A stretch of 64,000 bases of DNA from Planomicrobium okeanokoites (lineage in GTDB: Bacteria > Bacillota > Bacilli > Bacillales_A > Planococcaceae). The stretch is taken from positions 434,001-498,000 of the forward strand of contig NZ_QQRS01000001.1 in the NCBI RefSeq assembly GCF_003428875.1, given 5' to 3'. The translations under genes were made by a program, and so were the position numbers. Positions 8,388 to 17,145 of the stretch are shown piece by piece (within the stretch, counting starts at the first letter, position 1; every line of letters starts with the position of its first letter). The notes under the pieces were generated by a model. The model saw only the letters and a list, made by a program, of their open reading frames with translations. It was not told the origin of the DNA and ran no database searches.

Positions 8388-10102
8388 CAACGGAATTATA
8401 TGGAATTGCGGCTTCTGACGGAATTGCCATAGCAAAGACATACCGGCTCGAAAGCCCTTCTCTGGAATTTGACAGAAACACAATTGATGATCCGGCACTT
8501 GAAATCGAGCGGTTCCAGACAGCGATAGCTGTTTCTTCAAAAGAGCTGGAACTCATCAAAGAACAGGCAGAAACGCAGATCGGCCCTAAAGAAGCAGCGA
8601 TTTTCGGTGCCCATCTCATGGTGTTAAGTGATCCGGAACTGATTGGGCCGATCACTGAGAAAATTGAAACGGACCGGGTCAATGCTGAGACTGCCCTGCA
8701 TGAAGTATCGGAAATGTTCATGAATATTTTCGCTTCGATGGACAATGACTATATGAAAGAACGGGCAGCGGATATCAAAGATGTCCGAAACCGTGTTTTG
8801 GCACATTTACTGGGAGTGAAGTTTCCAAACCCAGGGTTGATCTCAGAAAAAGTGATCCTGTTGGCGGAGGATCTTACGCCATCAGACACAGTCCAGTTCA
8901 ATCCTGAATTCATCCAGGGCTTTTTGACTGAAATAGGCGGCAGGACATCACACTCAGCAATTTTGGCAAGAACATTGGAAATTCCGGCAGTTGTCGGAGT
9001 CAAAAAATTGATGGAGAGCCTGGCCGATGAGACGTTGCTGATAATAGACGGTATCGAAGGGAAGATTATTGCAGATCCCACCGGAGAGCAAATCGAATCG
9101 TATAAAAAGCGCAAAGAAGAGTATGAACATCAAAAAACAGTTCTGGCCGGTCTGAAAGACGCACCCTCTGTTTCCTCAGACGGCTCTAAAGTGGAACTGG
9201 CGGCGAATATCGGTTCACCGAAAGACGTGAAATCCGCGCTTGAAAACGGCGCGGAAGCAATCGGGCTGTTCCGCACCGAATTTTTGTATATGGGCAGAGA
9301 CAGTTTCCCGACTGAAGAACAGCAATATGAAATCTATTCTGAAGTACTGAAGGCAATGGGAACAAAACCCACTGTTGTCCGTACCTTGGACATCGGCGGG
9401 GACAAAGAACTTTCTTATTTGGATTTGCCGAAAGAACTGAACCCATTTCTTGGCCTTCGCGCCATTCGCCTTTGCCTTGAAATGCCGGATATGTTCAGGA
9501 CACAGCTGCGGGCTTTGCTTCGTTCAAGTGTCCACGGCAATTTGAAGATCATGTTTCCGATGATCGCTACTCTTGATGAATTCAGGCAGGCCAAGCAATT
9601 GCTGTTGGAAGAACAAGAGAAGCTTGCTGCTGAAAACATTGCTTTCAACAAGGATATCGAAGTCGGCATAATGGTCGAAATCCCTTCCACAGCGGTAATG
9701 GCTGACCTTTTCGCTAAGGAAGTCGACTTCTTCTCCATCGGCACCAATGATCTGATCCAGTACACGATGGCTGCCGACCGCATGAATGAGAACGTCTCAC
9801 ATCTATACCAGCCATTTAACCCGGCAATTCTGCGAATGGTCAAGATGGTTATTGATGCAGCCCATAAAGAAGGCAAATGGGCTGGCATGTGCGGAGAGAT
9901 GGCTGGTGAAGAAATGGCTGTTCCCATTTTGCTCGGACTCGGTCTCGATGAGTTTTCAATGAGTGCATCATCCATATTAAAAACCCGCTCCATGATCGCC
10001 AGCTTGTCGAAAGCTGAAATGGAGAACCACACAGATACCATTTTGGCATTGGCTACTGCTGAAGATGTGAAGAATTATGTAGCGCAATTAATGGACAAAT
10101 AA
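8384..10102 (+). CDS. ptsI: PTS enzyme I (phosphoenolpyruvate-protein phosphotransferase)
   Basis: A 572-residue cytoplasmic enzyme that takes phosphate from phosphoenolpyruvate and passes it to HPr. The N-terminal domain carries the active His190 in '[13 protein letters not shown]'. The C-terminal TIM-barrel PEP-binding domain shows '[10 protein letters not shown]' and the acid-base Cys region '[10 protein letters not shown]'. Length is standard. Start and ptsH stop overlap (ATGA). Together with HPr it energises FruA; no other PTS permease is in the window. Confidence 0.97.
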   Translation: MTTELYGIAASDGIAIAKTYRLESPSLEFDRNTIDDPALEIERFQTAIAVSSKELELIKEQAETQIGPKEAAIFGAHLMVLSDPELIGPITEKIETDRVNAETALHEVSEMFMNIFASMDNDYMKERAADIKDVRNRVLAHLLGVKFPNPGLISEKVILLAEDLTPSDTVQFNPEFIQGFLTEIGGRTSHSAILARTLEIPAVVGVKKLMESLADETLLIIDGIEGKIIADPTGEQIESYKKRKEEYEHQKTVLAGLKDAPSVSSDGSKVELAANIGSPKDVKSALENGAEAIGLFRTEFLYMGRDSFPTEEQQYEIYSEVLKAMGTKPTVVRTLDIGGDKELSYLDLPKELNPFLGLRAIRLCLEMPDMFRTQLRALLRSSVHGNLKIMFPMIATLDEFRQAKQLLLEEQEKLAAENIAFNKDIEVGIMVEIPSTAVMADLFAKEVDFFSIGTNDLIQYTMAADRMNENVSHLYQPFNPAILRMVKMVIDAAHKEGKWAGMCGEMAGEEMAVPILLGLGLDEFSMSASSILKTRSMIASLSKAEMENHTDTILALATAEDVKNYVAQLMDK

Positions 10103-10146
10103 GTTTTAAAGGTTTAATTTTCCGATGGAAATCACAGCAATAAAAA

Positions 10147-10186
10147 ATAACCCCTTGGACAAGGTTTTCCTTGTCCAAGGGGTTAT
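10147..10186. terminator. Perfect hairpin between ptsI and the Nudix gene
   Basis: An 18-bp perfect stem with a TTTT loop. The A-run at 10142-10146 gives a T-run only on the minus strand, so it is a clear terminator for the Nudix gene and probably also stops ptsHI transcription. Confidence 0.85.
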
Positions 10187-10578
10187 TCTGTACGTTGGCA
10201 CAATTTTGCAGCCAATTCTTTTGGATACAGTGTAATCGACGGCAGCGTATCCCTATCCACCCATACAGCTTTATAGCTTCCCCGCTCCGGGTCGCGTTCT
10301 GTAAATTCCATGCCGGCGCCTGTTCCGAACTTCCCGCCTGTAACTGCAGCCAGAAAATAGCATTCCTCCACCGTGCCTGACAGCCTGAAAATGCATTCAC
10401 CAATTTCCACTTCCAGGCCCAGTTCCTCCAAAGCTTCCCGTTTGGCAGCTTCTGCAGGCGTTTCTTTTGCTTCGATGCCGCCGCCTGGAAAGACGTAATA
10501 GGTATATCCGTTCCGAATTCTTTCAATCAATGCCAATCGATTATTTTCGATTATAATCACACCAGCCCGATTTCTCAT
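10183..10578 (-). CDS. Nudix hydrolase
   Basis: A 131-residue Nudix-fold pyrophosphohydrolase. The Nudix box begins at 'GGGIEAKETPAEAAKREALEEL' (shortened here: G-x5-E-x7-REUxEE is complete, about residues 33-55), so metal binding and catalysis should be intact. Substrate cannot be told from sequence; candidates are oxidised nucleotides or nucleoside diphosphate derivatives. The stop lies within the shared hairpin with ptsI. The ribosome binding site is weak. Confidence 0.85.
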   Translation of the reverse strand: MRNRAGVIIIENNRLALIERIRNGYTYYVFPGGGIEAKETPAEAAKREALEELGLEVEIGECIFRLSGTVEECYFLAAVTGGKFGTGAGMEFTERDPERGSYKAVWVDRDTLPSITLYPKELAAKLCQRTE

Positions 10579-10616
10579 GACCTGAACCCGCCTTTCAGTA
10601 ATTTCAGCCGATTTGC

Positions 10617-10644
10617 TTGAAATTCAAGCTGCTGGGTATATAAT
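10617..10644 (+). promoter_or_regulatory. Near-consensus promoter of an antisense RNA
   Basis: TTGAAA (10617-10622), 16 bases, TATAAT (10639-10644): a strong sigma-A promoter with no coding gene behind it. It drives the antitoxin-type RNA described next. Confidence 0.8.
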
Positions 10645-10650
10645 AGTATG

Positions 10651-10786
10651 TATAAGAAAAAGCCGCCCGGTGCGTCAACACCGGACAGCAAGCAATCGAC
10701 AGGTCCCAACAAGGGAGATCAGCCATTAGGTTACTTAATAAGGATAACCCGCAGAGCTACCAACTCAAGGGCGGGTTATTTTTTTT
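10651..10786 (+). ncRNA. Putative antisense RNA antitoxin (SR4/RatA-like)
   Basis: About 136 nt from the predicted start of the strong promoter to a terminator whose stem is ATAACCCGC (10744-10752) / GCGGGTTAT (10771-10779) followed by T8. A 5' stem CCGGTG / CACCGG sits at 10658-10674. It is complementary to the 3' end of the small toxin message on the other strand, including its stop codon. This arrangement matches B. subtilis BsrG/SR4 and TxpA/RatA. The call rests on layout and toxin similarity. Confidence 0.75.
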
Positions 10787-10859
10787 GGTCTTTAGACGAA
10801 ATCATCAGCATCAGGCTTGCGAAAGTTACTGCAAACATCAATGCTTCATAAACCGTCAT
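10776..10859 (-). CDS. Type I toxin, holin-like small hydrophobic peptide (BsrG-like)
   Basis: A 27-residue peptide, MTVYEALMFAVTFASLMLMI followed by SSKDQKK. The MTVYEALM start, a single hydrophobic helix and a lysine-ending charged tail are the hallmarks of the BsrG/'putative holin-like toxin' family, which acts on the membrane. The ribosome binding site AAAGGGGGTGG is very strong. The stop codon lies in the stem shared with the antisense RNA terminator. Expression is presumably held down by that RNA through degradation or blocked translation of the message. It is slightly shorter than BsrG. Confidence 0.8.
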   Translation of the reverse strand: MTVYEALMFAVTFASLMLMISSKDQKK

Positions 10860-11005
10860 ATGCACCACCCCCTTTCTTCCGGGGATGGCCAACCACCCTT
10901 GAGTTCCCTATTCGATTGCATCTTTCAGTTTACCATAGACAAGTGCAGAGGCAGACAGGCTAATTTCTTATTTCCATCACTTTTATCTGTTTAAATAAAA
11001 ACTTT

Positions 11006-11395
11006 TCAATAACTATTTGCTTGATGCTTGGGTTCCAGTTCAATCACGAATGTAATGATGCTTTTCACTTTTTCAGAATGTTCACCCTCCAATGTATACA
11101 TATCACAATAGCAGAAATTGCGGACATTCCCTTCATCATCATTACGGCGGCTGACCCCTTTAACAGCAGCTTCGCCCTGGCTGCAAATAACCGATTCAAT
11201 CTCGTATTCCATATTACTGAAGTCTGCTACACCGAAAGCAGCGTCCAATAGCCCCTGCTTCCCTTTAACAGGTTCTGCACCGACAATCGACCAGGTCACA
11301 TTTTCCGTGACATGGTTATTAATGAATTCCTGATCTCCATTAAAAAAAGCGGCATTGAATTTACGGAAAAAATCTGCTTTCGCCTTCTCTTCCAT
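11006..11395 (-). CDS. NTF2-like / SnoaL-type protein
   Basis: A 129-residue protein with the pattern of the NTF2-like alpha+beta barrel: an N-terminal helix ('FFRKFNAAFFNGDQEFINNH'), 'VTWSIVG', then beta strands ending in 'IITFVIEL'. Members include small-molecule isomerases and many proteins of unknown role. The start at 11395 follows GGAGGCGATCCAG; the in-frame ATG at 11434 has no comparable site. The gene stands alone and its substrate is unknown. Confidence 0.65.
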   Translation of the reverse strand: MEEKAKADFFRKFNAAFFNGDQEFINNHVTENVTWSIVGAEPVKGKQGLLDAAFGVADFSNMEYEIESVICSQGEAAVKGVSRRNDDEGNVRNFCYCDMYTLEGEHSEKVKSIITFVIELEPKHQANSY

Positions 11396-11600
11396 CTGGA
11401 TCGCCTCCGAATAGTTTCTGGTGACGGTTGGCATTTTAGCATTTGAAAAAAATTATACTTCTTATCATCCTCCTTTAATATTCAAATATTTCTGACATTT
11501 AAACACATTCTAATTTTACATCAAAAACACATTTAAATAAATACAGCAAGTTCCATAAATGTCCATATTGAGTGATAAATATTTATGTTTCCCGATATAC

Positions 11601-11634
11601 AACAAACCGCTCCCTCTAATGGGAGCGGTTTGTT
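11601..11634 (-). terminator. Terminator of the 50-residue protein gene
   Basis: AACAAACCGCTCCC and its exact complement flank a 6-base loop, 13 bases beyond the stop of the small gene. The T-run is poor. Confidence 0.6.
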
Positions 11635-11646
11635 GCGGTTATCTTC

Positions 11647-11799
11647 TCATTTATCTGATTCCTCTTCTTTTTCAGTGCGTCCTTTCTGCTGATTCTGTAT
11701 ATCTTCTGCTTCCAGATCCGGTAATTGTTCTTCAGGCGTTCCAGTAAAACGTTCTTCCCTATCTTCTCCGTTATTTTGCTGCTCTTTTTTATCAGGCAT
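11647..11799 (-). CDS. Small highly charged hydrophilic protein, unknown function
   Basis: A 50-residue protein rich in Glu, Asp, Gln and Lys (begins MPDKKEQQNNGEDREERF, ends KEEESDK) and probably disordered. AAAGGAG lies eight bases before the ATG and a hairpin follows the stop, so it is very likely a real gene. It has no membrane segment or recognised domain. Small acidic proteins of this kind are common in Bacillales and often stress or sporulation linked, but nothing here shows that. Confidence 0.6.
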   Translation of the reverse strand: MPDKKEQQNNGEDREERFTGTPEEQLPDLEAEDIQNQQKGRTEKEEESDK

Positions 11800-11936
11800 T
11801 CGGTTCACTCCTTTGTTAAAGTTTATTGTCCTTTACCCGTTCCATTATTTTTCAAGCAGTTCAGTCAGCTTGCTTTGTTTAATACGCCTTTAATAAGGCT
11901 ATTTCTTCTATATAGCAAAGAGGAAGGATGAACTGA

Positions 11937-12773
11937 ATGGATAACATCCCTGTTTGGTCAAAAGATCTTGTCAGAAGGCACTTACCCCATCGCCACCCGG
12001 AAAGCCATAAAGGTACATATGGGACCGCTCTATTGATTGCCGGCAGTTCAGGAATGCCTGGCGCTGCAATCCTAGCGTCTGCTGCAGCGATGCGCAGCGG
12101 GCTTGGTAAATTGGTGGTGGCGACAGCCAGGGAATCCATAGCACCAATCGCTTCCCATGTGCCGGAAGCGACTTTCGAGCCCGAATTGATGGAGCGCATT
12201 AACGATCCTGACCTTGACCTGGACTCTTATAAAGCTATTGCAATCGGTCCAGGGATGCTCCCGGATCAAAGAACTGAAGCTGCAGTCGGGCACCTGCTCC
12301 GAGTCGGAAAACCACTTGTGCTGGATGCCGGTGCCCTGTCTGAGAGAGCATATGGCAAAACTGAAGCTCCCGTCATATTGACACCGCACCCGGGTGAATT
12401 TTCACGGATCACAGGAGTTCCGCCAGAAGAACTTCAACACAAGCACGCTCATCATGCCGCAAATTGGGCTGCCAGGTTAGGCGTCACCATCATTCTGAAA
12501 GGTCATAATACTGTGATCGCATTTCCGGACGGCGAAATTTATTTGAATCCGACCGGCAACAGCGCACTTGCAAAAGGCGGCACCGGCGATACACTGACCG
12601 GCATGCTGCTTGGCATGCTCTGCTGCCATGATAACTGGCGGCACGCGGTTCTGAATGCTGTCCATCTCCACGGGGCGTGCGCAGATGAATGGGTCACAAC
12701 CCGCTCCGCGCATACGTTGCTTGCCCACGAGCTGACGGAGCTTCTGCCAACAGTCATGAAGTCATATGAATGA
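11937..12773 (+). CDS. nnrD: ADP-dependent NAD(P)H-hydrate dehydratase
   Basis: A 278-residue ribokinase-fold repair enzyme that dehydrates damaged S-NAD(P)HX back to NAD(P)H using ADP. Conserved features are 'GTALLIAGSSGMPGAAILA', 'GPGM', 'LTPHPGEFSRI', and the nucleotide/anion motif 'KGGTGDTLTGML'. Length fits the single-domain YxkO-type enzyme, without the fused epimerase domain. GAGGAAGG precedes the start. It ends in a bidirectional terminator shared with asnB. Confidence 0.9.
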   Translation: MDNIPVWSKDLVRRHLPHRHPESHKGTYGTALLIAGSSGMPGAAILASAAAMRSGLGKLVVATARESIAPIASHVPEATFEPELMERINDPDLDLDSYKAIAIGPGMLPDQRTEAAVGHLLRVGKPLVLDAGALSERAYGKTEAPVILTPHPGEFSRITGVPPEELQHKHAHHAANWAARLGVTIILKGHNTVIAFPDGEIYLNPTGNSALAKGGTGDTLTGMLLGMLCCHDNWRHAVLNAVHLHGACADEWVTTRSAHTLLAHELTELLPTVMKSYE

Positions 12774-12777
12774 TAAA

Positions 12778-12817
12778 AAAAGGGGTTATCAGATGAATAT
12801 CTGATAACCCCTTTTTG
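12778..12817. terminator. Bidirectional terminator between nnrD and asnB
   Basis: AGGGGTTATCAGAT (12781-12794) and its complement (12799-12812) with a 4-base loop, flanked by A- and T-runs. Confidence 0.9.
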
Positions 12818-12819
12818 TT

Positions 12820-14694
12820 TTATACCAATGCGGATTCTTCGCCTAATTGAACTTGAACTGCGTCTGGCTGTTCTGAAACGAAATAACGTCTATGCCAAAC
12901 AAGGAACATAAAAATGGTCCAGATTTTACGGGCATTATTTGCTTTATTCGTGTAATGCTCATCCAAAAGAGCAAGGAGCTCGTTCTGATTGAAGAATTCT
13001 GCCGCTTCGTCCGAAGTGAAATAGGACTTGATCTGCTGATAGAATTTATCTTCACGCATCCAATTACGGATCGGCACAGGGAAGCCCATCTTTTTGCGAT
13101 TGGCTGAAACTTCCGGAAGTGCCCGGCGAGCCGCGAGCCGCATCGCATATTTGGTGTCATTCGCGCCAATGCGGTAATGGGCAGGCAATCGGGATGCTGT
13201 CTCCATCACTTTTTTATCCAGGAAAGGCACACGCAATTCAAGGGAATGAGCCATGCTCATCTTGTCGGCTTTCAACAGGATATCCCCTACAAGCCAAAGA
13301 TTCAAATCAAGATACTGCATTTTCGTCAAATCATCTTTTCCTTTGACACGGTCATAAACGGGCTGCACGATTTCAGCTACCGTGGGGCCAGTCTGGTAAG
13401 CGGGCTTAAGCATACGAGCCGCTTCGTGTTCAGGGAATACGTTGGCTTGGCCGATAAACCACTTCTCTACCGGCAGGCCGCCTTGGATCAAAAATTGCTT
13501 GCCGCGCATCTCCGGCAGTTTTGCTGCTGCAGAACCGACGGCCGAACGCAAGCCAGCTGGCAGCTTTCTGTATTTCTTCAGATTCGGGCGAACATCATAA
13601 TCATCGTAACCACCGAATAATTCATCCGCTCCTTCACCCGACAAAACGACTGTAACATCTTTTTTCGCAAGTTGAGCCAGGAAATACAATGGCACAATCG
13701 ACGGATTGGAATGCGGTTCATCCATTAAATACTGGATTTGCTCCAGCTCGCTGAAACATTCATCCGAATTAAGGACTTCATTGATATTCTGGATTTCCAG
13801 TTCATCAGATAAGATTTGTGCATTGTCGATTTCCGAAAAGTTCTTATCACTGAAACCGACTGTGAATGTTTTGTCCGGTTTAAGGACAGAAGCCACATAA
13901 CTGGAATCCACTCCACTGGACAGGAATGAACCGACTTTTACATCACTGATCCGGTGAGCCTGGATAGATTCGCGAATCACGCTGTCGATTTCTTCCACTG
14001 TTTCTTCCAAAGGTTTCTCGTTTACATCAAAAGAAGGTTCCCAGTAACGCTCGAGTGACACCTGGCCTTCCTTATACACCATAAAATGGGCTGCAGGCAG
14101 CTTGAAAACGCCTTTGAAGAAAGTCTCGTCCATAACAGAATACTGGAATGTCAAATAAGGTTTCAACGCATCCCGGTTCACTTCTTTTTTGAATGCCGGA
14201 TGCGGAAGGAAACTTTTGATTTCGGAGCCGAACAGCAAAACGCCGTTCATGTTCGCATAATATAACGGCTTGATGCCGAACATGTCTCTGGCAACAACCA
14301 ATTTCTTTTCCTGGCGGTCCCAGATGGCACAAGCGAACATGCCGCGAAGCCGGCTGAAAATCGCCGTGCCGTATTCTTCGTAACCGTGGATGATGACTTC
14401 ACAATCCGAATGGGTCGTGAAGTCATGCCCTTTTCCGATCAGCTCTTCACGCAGTTCCTGGAAGTTATAAATTTCGCCGTTGACCATGGAGACAAGCGTA
14501 TTGTCTTCATTATGGAAAGGCTGGCTGCCGCTTTCAAGATCGATGATGCTCAATCTGCGGAAACCCAAAGCTGCTTCCCCTTCCAAAAATTCACCGGCTG
14601 AATCCGGTCCTCTATGTATGATCCGGTCCATCATTTTATTCAATATAGATCCGGCATTTTCTGTATTACCTATAAATCCTGTAAATCCGCACAT
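12820..14694 (-). CDS. asnB: Asparagine synthetase, glutamine-hydrolysing
   Basis: A 624-residue class-II glutamine amidotransferase that makes asparagine from aspartate, glutamine and ATP. The start at 14694 places the nucleophile Cys at position 2 (MCGFTGF) and is preceded by AAGAGG, so the in-frame ATG at 14712 is rejected. The N-terminal glutaminase domain shows 'RGPDSAGEF' and 'NGEIYNFQELREEL'. The C-terminal synthetase domain has the ATP pyrophosphatase loop 'LSSGVDSSYVAS' and 'GEGADELFGGY'. Bacilli carry several paralogues (AsnB, AsnH, AsnO); which one this is cannot be settled by eye. Confidence 0.9.
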   Translation of the reverse strand: MCGFTGFIGNTENAGSILNKMMDRIIHRGPDSAGEFLEGEAALGFRRLSIIDLESGSQPFHNEDNTLVSMVNGEIYNFQELREELIGKGHDFTTHSDCEVIIHGYEEYGTAIFSRLRGMFACAIWDRQEKKLVVARDMFGIKPLYYANMNGVLLFGSEIKSFLPHPAFKKEVNRDALKPYLTFQYSVMDETFFKGVFKLPAAHFMVYKEGQVSLERYWEPSFDVNEKPLEETVEEIDSVIRESIQAHRISDVKVGSFLSSGVDSSYVASVLKPDKTFTVGFSDKNFSEIDNAQILSDELEIQNINEVLNSDECFSELEQIQYLMDEPHSNPSIVPLYFLAQLAKKDVTVVLSGEGADELFGGYDDYDVRPNLKKYRKLPAGLRSAVGSAAAKLPEMRGKQFLIQGGLPVEKWFIGQANVFPEHEAARMLKPAYQTGPTVAEIVQPVYDRVKGKDDLTKMQYLDLNLWLVGDILLKADKMSMAHSLELRVPFLDKKVMETASRLPAHYRIGANDTKYAMRLAARRALPEVSANRKKMGFPVPIRNWMREDKFYQQIKSYFTSDEAAEFFNQNELLALLDEHYTNKANNARKIWTIFMFLVWHRRYFVSEQPDAVQVQLGEESALV

Positions 14695-14828
14695 ATGAAG
14701 CCTCTTTTCCAAATTTAATCATAATGCTATCCTTGTTTCCTCATTCATTAAATCACATGAAACCCTAAAAAAGAATCTATATGTGATAAATTTTGTATAA
14801 AAATTTTAAAATCAAAAACCGTAAGAAA

Positions 14829-14856
14829 TTAAATACATATAAATGTATGTATTTAA
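14829..14856. promoter_or_regulatory. Palindrome upstream of asnB
   Basis: TTAAATACATA and TATGTATTTAA form an 11-bp perfect inverted repeat with a 6-base spacer, about 135 bases before asnB. It is a candidate operator; the binder is unknown. No T-box features (specifier loop, T-box sequence) are evident between 14695 and 14953. Confidence 0.35.
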
Positions 14857-14953
14857 CAAAATACTAATTTTAAATATCCCCTTTGAATTTGACGTTTTTT
14901 CCTCTTCTAAGTTCCTGATCCAACGCTTCTTCACTTTGAATCGGCCGGTAACA

Positions 14954-14996
14954 TAAAAAACTGGTGAACAAGAGCTCCGCTCTTCTTCACCAGTTT
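14954..14996 (-). terminator. Terminator of the MBL hydrolase gene
   Basis: AACTGGTGAA / TTCACCAGTT with an inner AGAG/CTCT pair; A-run at 14955-14960 gives T-run on the minus strand. Confidence 0.8.
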
Positions 14997-15000
14997 GTCA

Positions 15001-15948
15001 TCAGCCATCTCTTTTGCTCAGATAATCCATTAACCCCATTGAACCGACCATCAAATCAAGTTCGATGAGCATATAGACCTCATGGTCATCACTGATACCC
15101 AAAGAACGTAATCTTTTAGTGACCTGTTTTTTGAGCCGCGCTGCCAGCTCGATATATGTTTCTTGTGCCTTTACGGCTGCTTCCGCTTCTTCCATAAAAA
15201 CATCCAGCCATTCGAGCGTCTGGTTAAAAGCCGCTTCCGGATTTTCAGTCATCCCGTAATGTCCATAAAATGCACGGATGAACCCTTCTTCTTTCATTCT
15301 TAAAATCGATTCGCGCATGAGATCCGGATCGAATTGATTAGGAGAAGTCGAAGGCAAATGAAATTCGATATTCTCCTTCGCCAGCTGCTTATAATGTATT
15401 CCGGCAGTATCACCCGTGAATATGCCTTTGCTGACAGGGTCCAGGATGGCTAAATGATGATTTGCATGTCCTGGCGAATTCCAGAATACAAGCTTGCAAT
15501 CCGGTCCTATTTCCAGCTCATCGCCTTCCCCTTTTATCAGCAATTTCTCTTCCGGTACAGGCAGCACCGGCTCGAACAAACTTTCAAATCTGTCCCCATA
15601 GACCAATTTAGCTCCCGCCACCAAACGTGATGGGTCTGTAAGATGCCTTGCTCCTTTCGGATGCACCACAAGTTTCGCATTCGGACAATCCCGCAGCAGC
15701 AGCCCTGCTCCGCCAGCATGGTCGAGATGAATATGAGTCACAATGACATATTTGACTTGATCTAAAGAATAGCCCAGTTTTTTTAGCCCTTCTTTTATAT
15801 AGGGAACTGATGGACTTGGGCCGGTTTCTATTAATGTGAGCTTATCTTCGTTGATTACGTATGTACCTGTTCGTTCCGAGATATTCATATCAAAACCATC
15901 AATCAATGAAATACGTTCTGTTAAAACTTTTGGATCTTTTATGCTCAT
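15001..15948 (-). CDS. MBL-fold metallo-hydrolase
   Basis: A 315-residue metallo-beta-lactamase-fold hydrolase. The dinuclear metal motif is 'VTHIHLDHAGG', with further ligands in 'NSPGHANHH' and 'GIFTGDTAG'. A C-terminal helical extension of about 100 residues follows the core. The substrate is unknown; glyoxalase-II- or lactonase-like esters are possible. The start at 15948 follows AAAGGAGGG, so the longer frame to 15996 is not used. It lies downstream of a LacI-family gene on the same strand, with an operator-like site between, so control by that regulator is inferred. Confidence 0.8.
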   Translation of the reverse strand: MSIKDPKVLTERISLIDGFDMNISERTGTYVINEDKLTLIETGPSPSVPYIKEGLKKLGYSLDQVKYVIVTHIHLDHAGGAGLLLRDCPNAKLVVHPKGARHLTDPSRLVAGAKLVYGDRFESLFEPVLPVPEEKLLIKGEGDELEIGPDCKLVFWNSPGHANHHLAILDPVSKGIFTGDTAGIHYKQLAKENIEFHLPSTSPNQFDPDLMRESILRMKEEGFIRAFYGHYGMTENPEAAFNQTLEWLDVFMEEAEAAVKAQETYIELAARLKKQVTKRLRSLGISDDHEVYMLIELDLMVGSMGLMDYLSKRDG

Positions 15949-16022
15949 GAATAACCCTCCTTTTATTAAAGATAAGTATAACAAATATTCGGTCAATAAA
16001 TTCAGTTCATATCGGCTGAGTA

Positions 16023-16040
16023 TATGAATACGTATACATA
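16023..16040. promoter_or_regulatory. LacI-type operator, copy 1
   Basis: TATGAATACGTATACATA, a near-palindrome with one mismatch, is located between the regulator stop and the MBL hydrolase gene. Its exact reverse complement occurs at 17063-17080. Confidence 0.6.
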
Positions 16041-16049
16041 CTGATAAAA

Positions 16050-17030
16050 TTATATTTTACGGGTCGAATTCCGTTCAAATAACACAGGTGCATATTTCAT
16101 TTCAACGGATTTATTCGCACTACCTTCTTCTATCGCTTTGACCAGCCGGTCCACACCATCACTGTAAATATCCCTGTCTCCAGATATACCGATACTGCTC
16201 AAGTTCATGTAAGACATGGCAGATAAAGGTGCATTACCGATACCCAACAATGAGATATCGTCAGGTATCCTATAGCCATAATCCACCAAAAAATCCATAG
16301 CGCGGTATGCGATCATATCCGTTGCTGCTATAATGGCCGTCGGTCTTTCCTTTCTTGCCAGCATTGCTGATAAAGGTGCATCCAAATCATCGATGGCTGC
16401 CATGGCACGCAAAATATTCATGTTGTTCGCTTTTGCGCATTCCTGGAATCCTTGATATCGAAGCTGAAGATGCGACTCTGATGGTTCTCCTCCGAGCCAG
16501 CCAACATTGCTATGGTTCAGTGAACTGATATATTCAGCTGCTGCAGCACCTGCCAAGCGGTTGTCCAAAGAAACGGTATGCTCATTTGCAGCTGGCTCCA
16601 TATCGAAAAACATCAAGGGTATCCCTGTTTTCTTCAATTTGGCTATCGCAATTTCATCAATGACAATAGAACCCAGGATTATACCTTCCGCCTGCGTATT
16701 TTGAACTGATAGGAGAACCGATTCAGGGTTTGAGGAATCCTGTAAATGGATCTCTGCAATGAAACCTCTTTCCTGGATGCGTTTTATTGTTTCATTTGTG
16801 AATTCAGCATTGTCCGGATTATCGAGCGGACCGCTTACTATTGCGATCACTCCGCTTTTTCTGCTGATCAATGAACGGGCTGCGGCATTTGGACGGTAAT
16901 TCAACTGCCGTATCGCGGCGTTCACTTTATCAAGCGTCGGCTTATTCACTTTATCAGGATCATTCAAAACTCTGGAAACAGTTGCTTGTGATACACCAGC
17001 GAGCTTGGCGACATCGATTGAAGAGACCAT
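16050..17030 (-). CDS. LacI-family transcriptional regulator
   Basis: A 326-residue repressor: N-terminal helix-turn-helix and hinge ('SIDVAKLAGVSQATVSRVLN', then 'YRPNAAARSLISRKSG') and a C-terminal periplasmic-binding-protein-like effector domain (about 60-326). The start follows GGGGGAGGACAG. Two identical operator-like sites lie immediately upstream of this gene and just downstream of it before the MBL hydrolase gene, so autoregulation plus control of the hydrolase is inferred. No sugar uptake genes lie nearby, so the effector is not obvious. Confidence 0.85.
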   Translation of the reverse strand: MVSSIDVAKLAGVSQATVSRVLNDPDKVNKPTLDKVNAAIRQLNYRPNAAARSLISRKSGVIAIVSGPLDNPDNAEFTNETIKRIQERGFIAEIHLQDSSNPESVLLSVQNTQAEGIILGSIVIDEIAIAKLKKTGIPLMFFDMEPAANEHTVSLDNRLAGAAAAEYISSLNHSNVGWLGGEPSESHLQLRYQGFQECAKANNMNILRAMAAIDDLDAPLSAMLARKERPTAIIAATDMIAYRAMDFLVDYGYRIPDDISLLGIGNAPLSAMSYMNLSSIGISGDRDIYSDGVDRLVKAIEEGSANKSVEMKYAPVLFERNSTRKI

Positions 17031-17062
17031 CTGTCCTCCCCCTTTTCTTAATTTAAAGTATA

Positions 17063-17080
17063 TATGTATACGTATTCATA
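17063..17080. promoter_or_regulatory. LacI-type operator, copy 2
   Basis: TATGTATACGTATTCATA lies 33 bases before the regulator start and is the reverse complement of the site at 16023-16040. Confidence 0.6.
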
Positions 17081-17100
17081 ATCAACGAAATCCATAAAAT

Positions 17101-17135
17101 AAGCCCTTTCCAAGATATATACCTGGAAAGGGCTT
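17101..17135 (-). terminator. Terminator of the divergent-PAP2 gene
   Basis: AAGCCCTTTCCA and TGGAAAGGGCTT flank an 11-base loop, just past the stop at 17146. Confidence 0.75.
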
Positions 17136-17145
17136 TGGTTAGTCT

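Noticed and set aside
10648-10851. Plus-strand 67-codon frame over the toxin locus
   Set aside because: It starts at the transcription start of the antisense RNA without a ribosome binding site and crosses the terminator.
14695-14953. T-box or other amino-acid riboswitch before asnB
   Set aside because: No T-box sequence, specifier stem or terminator/antiterminator pair could be made out.
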